A stretch of DNA of 64,000 nt, taken from PALSA-1353 sp050014015. GTDB lineage: Bacteria > Planctomycetota > Phycisphaerae > Tepidisphaerales > Tepidisphaeraceae. This document shows positions 24,510-33,639 of the stretch, one piece after another. The DNA lies in contig JBEKEC010000011.1 of the NCBI GenBank assembly GCA_050014015.1, forward strand, positions 1 through 64,000, read 5' to 3'. Both the position numbers and the translations under genes were made by a program. Below the pieces are notes generated by a model that was not told the origin of the DNA, did no database searches, and saw nothing but the letters and a program-made list of their open reading frames with translations. Numbering within the stretch: the stretch's first letter is position 1; every line of letters begins with the position of its first letter.

Positions 24510-24927
24510 CTGGGCGAATTTCCAGCCGACCGATGGCTCCTCCCCGTTACCGAGCCTCAGCCCGCTTGTTCGATTCGCGGGTATGCGATGTATCGTTCGG
24601 ACGAAATCCTTTCAGGGAAGCGTGCAATGAATACTAGTCACCATTCGCTGGGATTGCGCCTTGCCCAGGAATATTCCGGCAATCCTGGGGAGAGGAACGG
24701 CCTTTCCGCCCATGCAGGCCACGATTCCCCCCCGGTGGATATTCCCGGATTTCCGATTTTTTTGGATTACGCAGGCCGCGGCGAACGATATAATGACACA
24801 CGGCCCTCCCCGAAGGGAGTCAGCCCTGACCCCTTTCGGTTCTCCATTGATTCGCGCGGTTTAATAAGTTGACGCCCAGAAAAAAACCACCCTCCGGCTT
24901 GCGGAGATGGATCGGAGCAAGTCCTTT
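24510..24927. other. Intergenic region between divergent plsC-like and desaturase genes
   Basis: About 420 bases. A rightward frame from the ATG at 24627 (81 residues, preceded by AGGGA) is possible but reads without conserved features, so I do not call it. A perfect TATAAT at 24789-24794 is the likely -10 element of the desaturase. CCGAAGGG and CCTTTCGG around 24813-24838 form a weak hairpin in the leader. Confidence 0.4.
24789..24794 (+). promoter_or_regulatory. Candidate -10 box of the desaturase gene
   Basis: A perfect TATAAT in otherwise GC-rich DNA, 133 bases before the chosen start. The best -35 candidates (GATTAC at 18 bases, TTGGAT at 21 bases) are weak. The implied long leader could allow temperature or other post-transcriptional control, as in other desaturases, but this is inference. 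Confidence 0.35.
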
Positions 24928-26094
24928 ATGACCAATCCCACTACAGCATCAACCGAATCGCCAATTAACGCAATATCCGATGACCATCACGCGCCCAAGC
25001 TTAAATTCAACGGCAGCGACCGTTTTCTACGCGAGCTGCGCCGGCGGGTGGACGCCTATTTCGAGCGCACCGGCCGCCCCCGCCGTGATTGCCCCCAAAT
25101 GTACTTCAAAACAGCCACCATCCTGGCATGGTTTTTCTCCGCGTACGTACTGCTCGTGTTTGTCTGCACAAGCTGGTGGATTGTTCTCCCGTTGGCCGTC
25201 GTGCTCGGGCTTTCGATGGCCGCCATTGGTTTCAATATCCAACACGACGGCGGCCACAGGGCCTATTCCGACCGCCCTTGGATCAACAAGGTCATGGCCC
25301 TGACCCTCGACCTGATGGGCGGCAGTTCCTATCTCTGGGACTGGAAGCACAATTCCATTCACCACACCTATCCCAACGTCAATGGACAGGACGACGATAT
25401 CAACATTGGCTACCTCGGCCGCCTTTCGCCCCAACAACGGCGATTCTGGTTCCATCGTCTTCAAGGCATTTACATGTGGCTGCTGTACGGTTTCCTGGCC
25501 ATCAAGTGGCACCTGATCGACGATTTCTACCAAGTCAGCACCGGCCACATCGGCGGCCACAAAATCCCGCGACCCAAGGGCAAGGACTTGGTGATCTTCA
25601 TCGCCGGCAAGGTGACCTTTTTCTCCCTGGCATTTGTCATCCCCATGCTCTTGCATCCGTGGTGGGCGGTCCTTGGCGTCTACGCCATCGCCGCTTTCGT
25701 CAGCGGCGTCGTCCTCAGCATCGTCTTTCAACTCGCTCATTGCGTCGGCGAAGCCGACTTCCCCGTGCCCGTCCCTATTCCCGGCGGCGGCGAGCGGATT
25801 CAAAACGAATGGGCCATCCACCAGGTTCAGACCACCGTCGATTTTGCCCGCGGCAATCGCGTACTCTGCTGGTTCCTCGGCGGACTCAATTTCCAGATCG
25901 AGCATCATCTCTTCCACAAAATCTGCCACGTTCACTACCCCGCCCTGTCCAAAGTAGTCGAGGAGGCCTGCAAGGAATTTGGCATCACCTACTCGGAGCA
26001 CAAGACATTTTTCTCCGCCGTCGCTTCTCATTTCCGCTGGCTGGTCCTGATGGGACGCCCAACCGTCTCGCCCGATCAGATGCCCGCGACATGA
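24928..26094 (+). CDS. Membrane fatty acid desaturase (front-end / delta-6-like)
   Basis: A 388-residue di-iron desaturase that puts double bonds into acyl chains in the membrane, using O2 and an electron donor. The three histidine boxes are present: HDGGH at about residues 106-110, HNSIHH at 141-146 and QIEHH at 323-327. Glutamine instead of histidine at the start of the third box marks the front-end (delta-5/delta-6) branch. No cytochrome b5 domain is fused, so an external ferredoxin is the likely donor. Four membrane segments are visible (around 65-105 and 225-270). The ATG at 24928 has GGAG ten bases upstream; an in-frame ATG at 24907 would add seven residues but has its GGAG directly abutting. 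Confidence 0.9.
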   Translation: MTNPTTASTESPINAISDDHHAPKLKFNGSDRFLRELRRRVDAYFERTGRPRRDCPQMYFKTATILAWFFSAYVLLVFVCTSWWIVLPLAVVLGLSMAAIGFNIQHDGGHRAYSDRPWINKVMALTLDLMGGSSYLWDWKHNSIHHTYPNVNGQDDDINIGYLGRLSPQQRRFWFHRLQGIYMWLLYGFLAIKWHLIDDFYQVSTGHIGGHKIPRPKGKDLVIFIAGKVTFFSLAFVIPMLLHPWWAVLGVYAIAAFVSGVVLSIVFQLAHCVGEADFPVPVPIPGGGERIQNEWAIHQVQTTVDFARGNRVLCWFLGGLNFQIEHHLFHKICHVHYPALSKVVEEACKEFGITYSEHKTFFSAVASHFRWLVLMGRPTVSPDQMPAT

Positions 26095-26112
26095 GCGGAT
26101 TGTCCCCGAACG

Positions 26113-26131
26113 CCCACGGCGCCGCCGTGGG
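26113..26131. repeat. Interspersed palindrome, family C, copy 1
   Basis: CCCACGGC, GCC, GCCGTGGG, preceded by GAACG. The same element with a variable three-base loop lies at 42314, 53527 and 63842. This copy sits between the convergent desaturase and acyl-CoA dehydrogenase genes. Confidence 0.8.
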
Positions 26132-26135
26132 GTTC

Positions 26136-27902
26136 CTAAGCCCCCGTCCGCGCTCGCCGCAATACGAAGTCCCATTCCGCATCGGTCGTCCCCGGAATCG
26201 ACACCACCCGCCGGATGACTTTCCCGCTTGCTCGCTCCAGCCCCCTGCACGACGCCAGTGACAACGCACAACTACTCAAATCATTGACCAGCAAATGAAA
26301 GATTACCGATATCATTTCCGCCGGGACCTTCAAATGGACCGCGTTTTCCGCGATCAGTTGCGCGTACGCGATCGTCGCCAGACATTGCCCGATGGACAAT
26401 TCGATCGACGTGCCCATTGAGTGGCTCGGCGGGTGACTTTGCACCCAAAGGCTGAAGGCTTTGCTTTGCCGGGCGAATAACCGGACGTTTGCGACGGTTT
26501 TCAGCGGTGCGTAGGCACTCAGGAAATCGCCAAACGCGACCGTGTTGTTCGCCCCGGCGCGAGCTTCAAATAAATAAGAATTTTCTCCGGCTACGAGATC
26601 ACCCGCGATCAACGAATTGGGAGCGGCCAGGCCGGGATCGAAATCGCCGAAATATTTTCCCGCGAATTGCGCCGCCAGGCCAAGATTGACGTGCATGCTC
26701 CCTTCCAGGCCCGGGATGAGTTGCACGTCCCGCAGTGCCATTTCGAAATATGTGTCGGCTTCGAATCCTTTTGCCCCCACGCATTCGCCGAGCAACGCCA
26801 TGATCTTCACGCCTTCCGTGCTGACCTTTGCCTTTTGCACCGCCGCGAAGAGCAGATACCTTCGATCCGCCGCGCTGCTGGATTGGACGTAGTCCAACGC
26901 CCGGTAGGCGTAGAGCTTCATGGCGGTCAATCGCGCGTACGCCTGGGCCACCGCCGAACCGATGTGCGCCATGTCGATGACCGCCTTGCCGTAAAGCAGC
27001 CGTTGAGTCAGGTGGTTGATTGCTTCTTCAAACGCCCGTTCGCAGATGCCGATCGATCCGAACCCGAGGAAGAGTTTGCCGAGCGTCACTGTGCCCAGCA
27101 CCGCATCCCAGGCGTCGCGGCCCTCGGCGATCACATCGGCTTCGGGCAGCTCGTGGTCTTTGACTTCGAACTCGCCGACATAGGCCGCTCGGATTCCCAA
27201 CGTCTGGATTTTTCGAACCGGGCCAAATCCCTTCGACTGCTGCGGGCGAAGCACGAACATGACCGGCGGCGCCCGCTTGCCGCGGCCGGGCCGCCCTCGA
27301 TCTTCCATTCGCGCCAGCATCGAGATCATCGCCGCCGCGTTGGCGTTGCCGATGTAGTATTTCCCCCCGTTGGCAAGCAGACGGCCCGGACCGATTCTCT
27401 CGACCGTGAATTCGTTGGCCAGCAGGTCCGAGCCGTGGTTCTTCTCCGACACGCCGAAGGCCAGCAACGCGCCCGATTCCAACGCCGCCACCGCCTCGCG
27501 CTTCAAATCAGCATTTTTGCCCATCAGGATCGAAAACAATCCCAGGAACGTGACCTGGAGACTGTATCCGTGGCCGGGACTGAAATAGGCGAAGACTTCC
27601 AGCAACCGCGTTAGTCTCAGCAAATCGAACTTAAAGCCGAGCGTGGAATATGCCTGGGGCGAGAGCACCGATGCGTACAGGCGATGCTCGGCCTGATAGG
27701 CGATCCAATCCTCGCACCACTGTTCGCCCCGATCCTCCGCTTTGATCGCCGCCAGCCCTTTGCCCTCGAAGAATTCCGCCAGCTTTTTGATCGCGGGATC
27801 GCTGAGATAGACGTCCGTGGCGCCGGATTGCCGCTTATCTGAAAAGGCCAGTGGATAGATGGATTCGGTCTTGGCGATGGCAAAATTGTCCGCCGGATCG
27901 AC
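26136..27902 (-). CDS. Acyl-CoA dehydrogenase family protein, start codon unresolved
   Basis: A large acyl-CoA dehydrogenase that would oxidise an acyl thioester with FAD. The flavin/substrate region reads LLAFGVSEKNHGSDL, followed by IGNANAAAMISML and a helical C-terminal domain with AGENSYLFEARAG. From a GTG at 27668 the protein has 510 residues, but the frame remains open and clearly protein-like for another 78 codons upstream (VDPADNFAIAKTES, AFSDKRQSGATDVYLSDPA, EQWCEDWIAYQAEHRLYAS). That stretch has no ATG, GTG or TTG. A family A palindrome begins about 30 bases before it, at the place where a start would be expected. Either a rare start codon is used or the repeat has replaced the gene's beginning. 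The family usually runs to about 590-600 residues, so little else is missing. Confidence 0.8.
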   Translation of the reverse strand, partial: VDPADNFAIAKTESIYPLAFSDKRQSGATDVYLSDPAIKKLAEFFEGKGLAAIKAEDRGEQWCEDWIAYQAEHRLYASVLSPQAYSTLGFKFDLLRLTRLLEVFAYFSPGHGYSLQVTFLGLFSILMGKNADLKREAVAALESGALLAFGVSEKNHGSDLLANEFTVERIGPGRLLANGGKYYIGNANAAAMISMLARMEDRGRPGRGKRAPPVMFVLRPQQSKGFGPVRKIQTLGIRAAYVGEFEVKDHELPEADVIAEGRDAWDAVLGTVTLGKLFLGFGSIGICERAFEEAINHLTQRLLYGKAVIDMAHIGSAVAQAYARLTAMKLYAYRALDYVQSSSAADRRYLLFAAVQKAKVSTEGVKIMALLGECVGAKGFEADTYFEMALRDVQLIPGLEGSMHVNLGLAAQFAGKYFGDFDPGLAAPNSLIAGDLVAGENSYLFEARAGANNTVAFGDFLSAYAPLKTVANVRLFARQSKAFSLWVQSHPPSHSMGTSIELSIGQCLATIAYAQLIAENAVHLKVPAEMISVIFHLLVNDLSSCALSLASCRGLERASGKVIRRVVSIPGTTDAEWDFVLRRARTGA

Positions 27903-27933
27903 GCGCTTCGCAAGCGACCCCGCCCCTCTTTTC

Positions 27934-27959
27934 CCCTCTCCCGGTACTCCGGGAGAGGG
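27934..27959. repeat. Interspersed palindrome, family A, copy 2
   Basis: Perfect 11-base arms (CCCTCTCCCGG) around TACT, followed by GGTTTAGGGTGAGG. It lies just upstream of the acyl-CoA dehydrogenase reading frame, in the same frame, and the gene has no start codon downstream of it for about 80 codons. Confidence 0.85.
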
Positions 27960-28081
27960 TTTAGGGTGAGGGCCTGCTACGAAAGGCTACCATCGACAAT
28001 GCGGTTCCTCTGCGCCGCCAAAACGCGCGTTCTCATCACCGCCATCATCGATCATAATGTGAACGTCAACACGGAAGTCAC

Positions 28082-29089
28082 ATGAAGATGCAAGCCATGG
28101 TGCTGAGGACTCCGGCGTCGATTGATTCTTCGCCGCTCGAATTGCGCGAACTTGACGCGCCCGAGCCCAAGCCCGGCGAAATTCGCCTTCGCGTGCTGGC
28201 CTGCGGGATTTGCCGCACCGACCTGCACGTGATCGAGGGCGAACTGCCGGCCCACAAGAACGCCGTCATTCCAGGGCATCAGGTGGTGGGCGTCGTTGAT
28301 CGGCTCGGCGACGGGGCGGCCAGGTTCAAGATCGGAGATCGCGCCGGCATCGCCTGGCTGCGCTCCACCTGCGGCCAATGCCGCTACTGCCGCAACGGAA
28401 ACGAAAATCTCTGTCCCAACGCCCGGTTTACAGGCTACGACGAGGATGGCGGCTATGCCGAGTATGCCGTAGTGCCGCAGGACTTCGCTTATCTCGTGCC
28501 GCCGTCTCTCGATCCCGCCGCGGTTGCCCCCCTGCTGTGCGCCGGGATCATCGGATACCGAGCTCTGAAACGCGCCGAGATGCGCCCCGGTTGCCGGCTG
28601 GGACTCTATGGGTTCGGCTCATCGGCAAGCATAGCAATACAAATCGCCCGGCATCTCGGCTGCACCGTCTTCGTGATGACGCGCGACGAGAAACATCAGC
28701 GCCTGGCCCGCCAACTCGGCGCCGCCTGGGCCGGCAACGCCGATGCGCGCCCCCCTGAACCGCTCGACTCCGCCGTGCTGTTTGCCCCGGTCGGCAATCT
28801 GGTCTTGCCCGCACTGGAGGCTCTGGACCGTGGCGGCACCCTTGCCGTGGCCGGCATTCACCTGACCCATATCCCCTCGATGAATTACGAGCGGCAGTTG
28901 TTCTACGAGAAAAATCTGACAAGCGTGACCGCCAACACCCGCGCCGACGGTGAAGAACTGCTGCGCCTGGCGGCCGAGGTCCCCTTGAAGCCACAAACGA
29001 TGCGATTTGCCCTCGCCGACGCCAACCGCGCCCTGCAACTCTTGAAGCATGACGGCATAAGCGGGTCCGGTGTGCTGGAAATCGCCTAA
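28082..29089 (+). CDS. Zinc-dependent alcohol dehydrogenase (AdhP-like)
   Basis: A 335-residue medium-chain dehydrogenase/reductase oxidising alcohols with NAD(P). Catalytic zinc ligands are C41 (ACGICRTD) and H66 (PGHQ), with the third probably the cysteine in PLLCAG. The structural zinc site is complete: C97, C100, C103, C111. The Rossmann motif is GLYGFGSSASIAIQIA, with serine and alanine in place of the usual GxGGxG glycines. Length is normal. GGAAG precedes the ATG at 28082; a second ATG two codons on is possible. It is divergent from the acyl-CoA dehydrogenase and convergent with the Dabb gene. Physiological substrate unknown. Confidence 0.9.
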   Translation: MKMQAMVLRTPASIDSSPLELRELDAPEPKPGEIRLRVLACGICRTDLHVIEGELPAHKNAVIPGHQVVGVVDRLGDGAARFKIGDRAGIAWLRSTCGQCRYCRNGNENLCPNARFTGYDEDGGYAEYAVVPQDFAYLVPPSLDPAAVAPLLCAGIIGYRALKRAEMRPGCRLGLYGFGSSASIAIQIARHLGCTVFVMTRDEKHQRLARQLGAAWAGNADARPPEPLDSAVLFAPVGNLVLPALEALDRGGTLAVAGIHLTHIPSMNYERQLFYEKNLTSVTANTRADGEELLRLAAEVPLKPQTMRFALADANRALQLLKHDGISGSGVLEIA

Positions 29090-29102
29090 CAGCCCCCAAT
29101 CT

Positions 29103-29402
29103 TCACCCATTGAAATCGTATACCCGCACGCGCTCCCAGTGCGCCTTGTTGCGAGCGATGAATTCCAGGTGCAGCGGGTGCTTCTGATACGCATCGTGGG
29201 CCGCTCTGTCCGGCAATACGACGGCCAGACCCACGGAGTAGGAATTGTCCACCACGTCACGCTGCGTCCCGGCCGGCTCGCCCGCCCACAGCCGCTGGAC
29301 CCCGGGAATCCCTCCGAGCAGCGAGCGGCAATCCGCTATCAGTTTTTCCTTCGCCGCCTCAGCCCCCGGTTTCAGCCAGAAATAAACATGATGAATGAAC
29401 AT
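29103..29402 (-). CDS. Dabb-family (stress-responsive alpha/beta barrel) protein
   Basis: A 99-residue protein of the Dabb family: MFIHHVYFWLKPG at the start, YSVGLAVVLPDRAAHDAYQKHPLH in the middle and an aromatic RVRVYDF end. These are small dimeric ferredoxin-like barrels; most bacterial members have no assigned reaction. It ends 13 bases from the convergent alcohol dehydrogenase. Confidence 0.85.
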   Translation of the reverse strand: MFIHHVYFWLKPGAEAAKEKLIADCRSLLGGIPGVQRLWAGEPAGTQRDVVDNSYSVGLAVVLPDRAAHDAYQKHPLHLEFIARNKAHWERVRVYDFNG

Positions 29403-29469
29403 GGCATTCCCTATTACACCATCCAGCGCGGCATTTCCAATTCACCGAACGCGCCGGCAACCCCGGGCG

Positions 29470-29513
29470 CGTGTCACTTGGTGCAAAGAATTTCCCCTCC
29501 CCTTGCACTCAGG
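29470..29513. repeat. Truncated copy of interspersed repeat family B
   Basis: GTCACTTGGTGCAAAGAATT followed by CCCCTCCCCTTGCACTCAGG matches the front half of the family B element seen at 48955, 42371 and 59983, but its right arm is missing. It lies next to the 3' end of the small membrane protein gene. Confidence 0.6.
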
Positions 29514-29521
29514 TTTTCGTT

Positions 29522-29761
29522 TCAAGACGATTTTTTGGAATCGCGGACGACGCGGTAGATGGTAATACCCGCCAGAAGTGCAACCTGACCCAGCAAATCG
29601 CCGGGGATACCCCAGCCGATCACGAACCACGTGATGCAAAAAACCACCACGGACATGCCGGCCCACAGGATGCCGGAAGTGTTTTCGATGTCGGCGGCTT
29701 TGTAATAGGCCGCGGCGCAACAGATCAGCACGATAAATGGTAATGAGTAAAGCATTCCCAT
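29522..29761 (-). CDS. Small membrane protein, hypothetical
   Basis: A 79-residue protein with three hydrophobic segments (about residues 3-20, 28-46 and 50-66), separated by short polar turns, and a charged end RVVRDSKKSS. I do not recognise it. The start at 29761 (ATGGGAATG) puts the first membrane segment at the N-terminus; an upstream in-frame ATG at 29818 would add a polar lead. No partner gene is evident. Confidence 0.55.
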   Translation of the reverse strand: MGMLYSLPFIVLICCAAAYYKAADIENTSGILWAGMSVVVFCITWFVIGWGIPGDLLGQVALLAGITIYRVVRDSKKSS

Positions 29762-29941
29762 GGGCTTGCGATCCAACCTAAACCCTATGCCAACCCTGCC
29801 AGATCTGGATTCGGTCACTCTAACAGGAGAATCATAAACACAAAAGCTCTGTGCAGGGCCCTTTCAATGGGTGCGCGTCACTTGCTGCATAGGATTTTCC
29901 CCCACCCTGACCTTCCCCTGGAATATCAGCCTGCTCACTCC

Positions 29942-30106
29942 CCCGAGGAATTTATACAGATCGCCGCGGGTGCTGCTCATCTTCCGCGCCACGCGATTCG
30001 CCAAAAGCTATTCGCTTCCCCTGTCATGGATGCCCCGCAATTCGCCAGGATTATGGAGCATGCCTATCGCCAGATGTGGAAACACTTCATATCATCGCCA
30101 TTCTAA
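29942..30106 (+). pseudogene. C-terminal fragment of an O-GlcNAc-transferase (SPINDLY/GT41)-like protein
   Basis: The frame ending at 30106 reads PEEFIQIAAGAAHLPRH... and then SPVMDAPQFARIMEHAYRQM followed by WKHF. This is the recognisable C-terminal helix block of bacterial TPR/GT41 proteins (usually SPLMDAPRFARxxExAYRxMW). Only about 54 residues remain. Upstream the frame runs into what looks like a decayed family B repeat, so the rest of the gene has been lost. It ends one base before the first GT-C-like gene. Confidence 0.6.
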
Positions 30107-30107
30107 A

Positions 30108-31895
30108 ATGTCCCTTGACGCATCTTTGCAACGAAGTGATATCCGCAATGCCGTTGTCTGCGCGATCGCGACCACCGCGGCGTTTTTCGCCGTGAATCCA
30201 TTCGTTCAAATGGCCTTCAACGATGACTTTATGTACGCATTTACGGTCCGTGAGCTGCTCCGAACCGGACACGTGACGTACCACTGTGGCGAACAAGCCG
30301 CTTTTATCACACAGGCCTATTGGGGCGCATTCTTTGTAAGAATGTTCGGATTCTCGTTTGTAGCCTTGCGCTTCTCCACATTGCCCTGGGCTGCCGGCTG
30401 CGCCGCGTTATGCTATCTTCTGGCTCGCAGTGCCAACCTTCTTCCGACGAGGGCCATTTTCTTGACCGTGCTCCTCGGGTTTTCCCCTCTGTTCTTACCT
30501 CTGGCAACCTCGTTCATGTCTGATGTGCCGGCACTATTCGCCATTCTAATGTCGCTTTACGCATTCGTTCTTGCCGCTCGCGCCGCAAGCATTCGCATCG
30601 TGCTGGCAGCGCTGGCCGTTGGTTTCACCGCAGGACTTTTCGGCGGATTGAGCCGGCAGATCGTCTGGATCGTCCCCCTGACGTCAGGGCTTCACGTCGC
30701 CTGGCTTCGTCGGCGCCAGCCCTCGGTTCTGATCGCGTCGATCGTCGGGCTGCTGGCGAATTCTCTGGCAGCTCTCATGTTGGTCAAATGGTTTTTTGCC
30801 CAGCCTTACGTCATCGCGGAATGGGGTCTCAACTACAACCTACGTGCCGCACTCCGCGAATGGCGGCATTCGCAGGCCATGTGGCTCGGTATTCTATTGA
30901 CCACCGTGCTGCTCATTCTTCCGGCGGCAATCCCCGCGACTTGGCTATCGCTGAAAGGTATCTGGCGGGATCGCGCCGGCCGGCGTGGCGCAATCGCTGC
31001 CGGCGCCGCCCTGATCGTCGCCATCGAAATATCGCTTTGGCCTGATCTCACTGTCGAACCCTGGCTTGGCCATGTCGTCTCTAATCGCGGCGCTCTATGG
31101 GGAATGGAACTATCCGGCCGGCGCCCCATTTCCCAGCCCTTGTTCCTCCGCGAATTCCTCGCTTCAGTTGTAATCTTCATCACCTGGCTGATGCTGACCG
31201 AATTTGCAGACCGTCTTTTACGGCCCCATCCTATCCGGCGACTTTCGGCATTCTTCCAGCCACCCGACAACAATATTGCTCTGCCGGCTATGTTTCTCTT
31301 CGCGACGGTATATCTGGCGATATTCGCATACCATGCTCCGCGCGGATACCTATACGATCGTTACAGCTTGCCTCTGATTCCCTGTATTTCCATCCCGCTC
31401 CTGCTTAAATCCCAAGGCCCGATCGGGCGGGCACGCATTTTGTCCGCCGTTGCCTGGGTGGTGTTGGCGATCTGGAGCCTCTACGCCATCGCCGCAACAC
31501 AGGACGTTCACGCCCTCGCCGCTGCGCGCCGTCAGGCGATTGACCGCCTGTATTCAGCCGGCGTCCACGACACCGCCATCGCCTGCGGGTTGGAATACGA
31601 TGACTGGACCCAACTGGTGCACGAGGGACATATGAACATAATCGGAATCAATTCACCCCCCGGCTCGTACAACCCCGCCGTCGGCGAAACACCCAGCCTC
31701 AAATGCCTCTATCGCGTCGAATTCGCCCACGCTCCCGATACAATTCCCTCCGCCTTCGGATCGGTGAATTACCTCTCCTGGCTTCCGCCGTTCCACCGTC
31801 GCATTTATATTGATCGCTTCCGAAACCCGGCGTGGCTTGATCCCGCCACCAACATTCCGCCGCCTATGGATTATGAGGACTTCCACTTTGATTGA
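30108..31895 (+). CDS. GT-C-like multi-pass membrane protein, paralog 1 (type A)
   Basis: A 595-residue membrane protein with about twelve hydrophobic segments. The build is that of GT-C glycosyltransferases (ArnT/PMT/GT39-like), which move sugars from lipid carriers. The acidic FNDD motif (N38-D39-D40) sits in the first external loop, where GT-C enzymes keep catalytic acid residues. A long soluble tail (about 480-595) carries IACGLEYDDWTQLVHEGHMN and LKCLYRVEF and ends in IYIDRFRNPAW. Type A signs are HCGEQAAFITQAYWGAFF and DVHALAAARR. The acceptor is unknown. The start is the ATG at 30108 after TTCTAAA; the same TTCTAAAATG stands before paralog 3. The gene overlaps the next by 23 bases. Confidence 0.75.
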   Translation: MSLDASLQRSDIRNAVVCAIATTAAFFAVNPFVQMAFNDDFMYAFTVRELLRTGHVTYHCGEQAAFITQAYWGAFFVRMFGFSFVALRFSTLPWAAGCAALCYLLARSANLLPTRAIFLTVLLGFSPLFLPLATSFMSDVPALFAILMSLYAFVLAARAASIRIVLAALAVGFTAGLFGGLSRQIVWIVPLTSGLHVAWLRRRQPSVLIASIVGLLANSLAALMLVKWFFAQPYVIAEWGLNYNLRAALREWRHSQAMWLGILLTTVLLILPAAIPATWLSLKGIWRDRAGRRGAIAAGAALIVAIEISLWPDLTVEPWLGHVVSNRGALWGMELSGRRPISQPLFLREFLASVVIFITWLMLTEFADRLLRPHPIRRLSAFFQPPDNNIALPAMFLFATVYLAIFAYHAPRGYLYDRYSLPLIPCISIPLLLKSQGPIGRARILSAVAWVVLAIWSLYAIAATQDVHALAAARRQAIDRLYSAGVHDTAIACGLEYDDWTQLVHEGHMNIIGINSPPGSYNPAVGETPSLKCLYRVEFAHAPDTIPSAFGSVNYLSWLPPFHRRIYIDRFRNPAWLDPATNIPPPMDYEDFHFD

Positions 31896-33639
31896 TCGCC
31901 CATCCCACGATGCGCGCAACGCATTTCTTTGCGCCGCACTGGTCACCGCCGCCTTTTTGCTCGTGAACCCCTTCGCTGAAATGCCTTTCAACGACGATTG
32001 GTCTTACGCCTTCACTGTCCGCAGTCTGCTCGAAACCGGCCGCTTTGTTTACAACGGCTGGAGCACCTGCGTCATCCTCACCCACGTCTGGTGGGGCGCG
32101 ATGTTTGCGCGAATCTTCGGCTGCTCCTTTACCGTCCTTCGATTCAGCACGCTTCCCTTCGCCGCCGGGTCGGCGTTCTTCTGTTATCTCCTGGCTCGCC
32201 GCGCCGACCTCCAGCCCGCGGGCGCGATCTTTGCCTCCCTTGCTTCGTGCCTGTCTCCGCTGTTTCTCCCCATGGCAACGTCGTTCATGACCGACGTCCC
32301 GGGTTTATGCTATTGCCTGGTATCTTTCTACGCCTTCGTGCGCGCCGGCCAGTCCGCTTCGATCCGCTCTTCCATCCTCTGGCTCGGCACCGGCATCCTC
32401 TCTGGAATTATCGGCGGCATGAACCGGCAAACGAGCTGGCTGCCGTCGCTGCTCATCCTTCCTTATCTCATCCTTCTCCGCCGCTCCCAACCCCGCTTCA
32501 TCGCCGCCGCCGCCATCGGATGGCTCCTCGTCCTCCTGGATGTTGTGTTGACGCTCAGATGGTTCGACCGCCAACCGTGGGTCTATCTCGATCCACCCAT
32601 TTTGGATTGCCTTCGCCAGGGACTTCATCATCGGGAAGCTTCCATTACCAACCTCCTCGCGTTCACCTTCGCGACCGTCAGTTTTGTCCTTCCCGCCGCC
32701 CTGCCCTTCGTCGTTGAATGCGTCTCCCACCTCTGGCGAATTCGACGAACCCGCCGGGCCGCCATCCTCGCCGTCGTGGTTTTGATCCTCTCGGTCGCCA
32801 TGTCGCTCAATCCGCGCCTGGGCATCGGCCCTTGGCTCGCCGACATCGTCACCGTCAACGGTGTGCTAGAAAATTTTGAGTTGTCCGGCCACCCGCCGTT
32901 CGTCCTGCCGCTCGCCATCCGCGGATTCATCTCCGCACTCGTGCTGACCACTTGTTATCTTCTCGTCACCCGCTGTGTTGAATGCGCGCTTTGGCCCCGC
33001 GCGACCTTGTCTAAACTCCGCGGTTTCTGTTCGATGCCCGATTCCCGCCCGTTTTTGGCAATCTTTGCCATCGTCTATTTCGCCCTGATGGTCGTGCGCT
33101 CCGCCCAGGACGTGACGTATGATCGCTATTGCCTTCCGCTGATCCCCTGTCTGGCCATTCCCCTGCTACGCGGCCGCCGGCTGGCTTTCGCCTGGCCTCT
33201 TCTGGCAATCTACATCGCCTACGCCGTCGCTTCCACGCAGGACAACCTCGCCCTCGCCTCCGCACGCCGCGCCGCCATTGAGCGGCTCGAATCCCATGGC
33301 ATACCCCGCATCCAGATCGCTGCCGGTTTCGAATATGATTTCTACACCCAACTCCAAGAAATGGGCCACGTCAACCGATACCGAATTACCAATCCACCTA
33401 ATGCATACAACGAATTTCAGGGATATACCCCGGCCCTGAAATGCCTTTACCGCCTCGAATGGTCCCACGCCGCCGACACCATGCCCTCACCCTTCGGCAC
33501 TGTCGATTACATTGCCTGGATTCCCCCGTTTCACCGTATCGTCTATATCGATCAGTTCAAAAACCCCTGGTGGCTCCGTTCCGCGCGGCCCAGAAACATC
33601 CCCGATCCCCGCAGCTACGAAACGGAGTATCAAGATTGA
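31873..33639 (+). CDS. GT-C-like multi-pass membrane protein, paralog 2 (type B)
   Basis: A 588-residue paralog of the previous gene, with the same layout of about twelve membrane segments and a soluble tail. The first-loop acid motif is FNDDWSYAFTVR. Type B features are YNGWSTCVILTHVWWGAMFARIFG in the first large loop, and in the tail IAAGFEYDFYTQLQEMGHVN, NAYNEFQGYTPALKCLYRLE and IDQFKNPWW. The ATG at 31873 overlaps the stop of paralog 1; a TTG at 31888 is an alternative that would give a shorter overlap. Overlap implies co-translation of an A-B pair. Confidence 0.75.
   Translation: MRTSTLIDRPSHDARNAFLCAALVTAAFLLVNPFAEMPFNDDWSYAFTVRSLLETGRFVYNGWSTCVILTHVWWGAMFARIFGCSFTVLRFSTLPFAAGSAFFCYLLARRADLQPAGAIFASLASCLSPLFLPMATSFMTDVPGLCYCLVSFYAFVRAGQSASIRSSILWLGTGILSGIIGGMNRQTSWLPSLLILPYLILLRRSQPRFIAAAAIGWLLVLLDVVLTLRWFDRQPWVYLDPPILDCLRQGLHHREASITNLLAFTFATVSFVLPAALPFVVECVSHLWRIRRTRRAAILAVVVLILSVAMSLNPRLGIGPWLADIVTVNGVLENFELSGHPPFVLPLAIRGFISALVLTTCYLLVTRCVECALWPRATLSKLRGFCSMPDSRPFLAIFAIVYFALMVVRSAQDVTYDRYCLPLIPCLAIPLLRGRRLAFAWPLLAIYIAYAVASTQDNLALASARRAAIERLESHGIPRIQIAAGFEYDFYTQLQEMGHVNRYRITNPPNAYNEFQGYTPALKCLYRLEWSHAADTMPSPFGTVDYIAWIPPFHRIVYIDQFKNPWWLRSARPRNIPDPRSYETEYQD

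Noticed and set aside
24627..24872. An 81-codon frame upstream of the desaturase
   Set aside because: It has a fair ribosome binding site but no recognisable features, and it overlaps the likely promoter of the desaturase.
25027..26271. A 414-codon minus-strand frame over the desaturase
   Set aside because: Antisense to a gene with three intact histidine boxes; its translation shows no family features.
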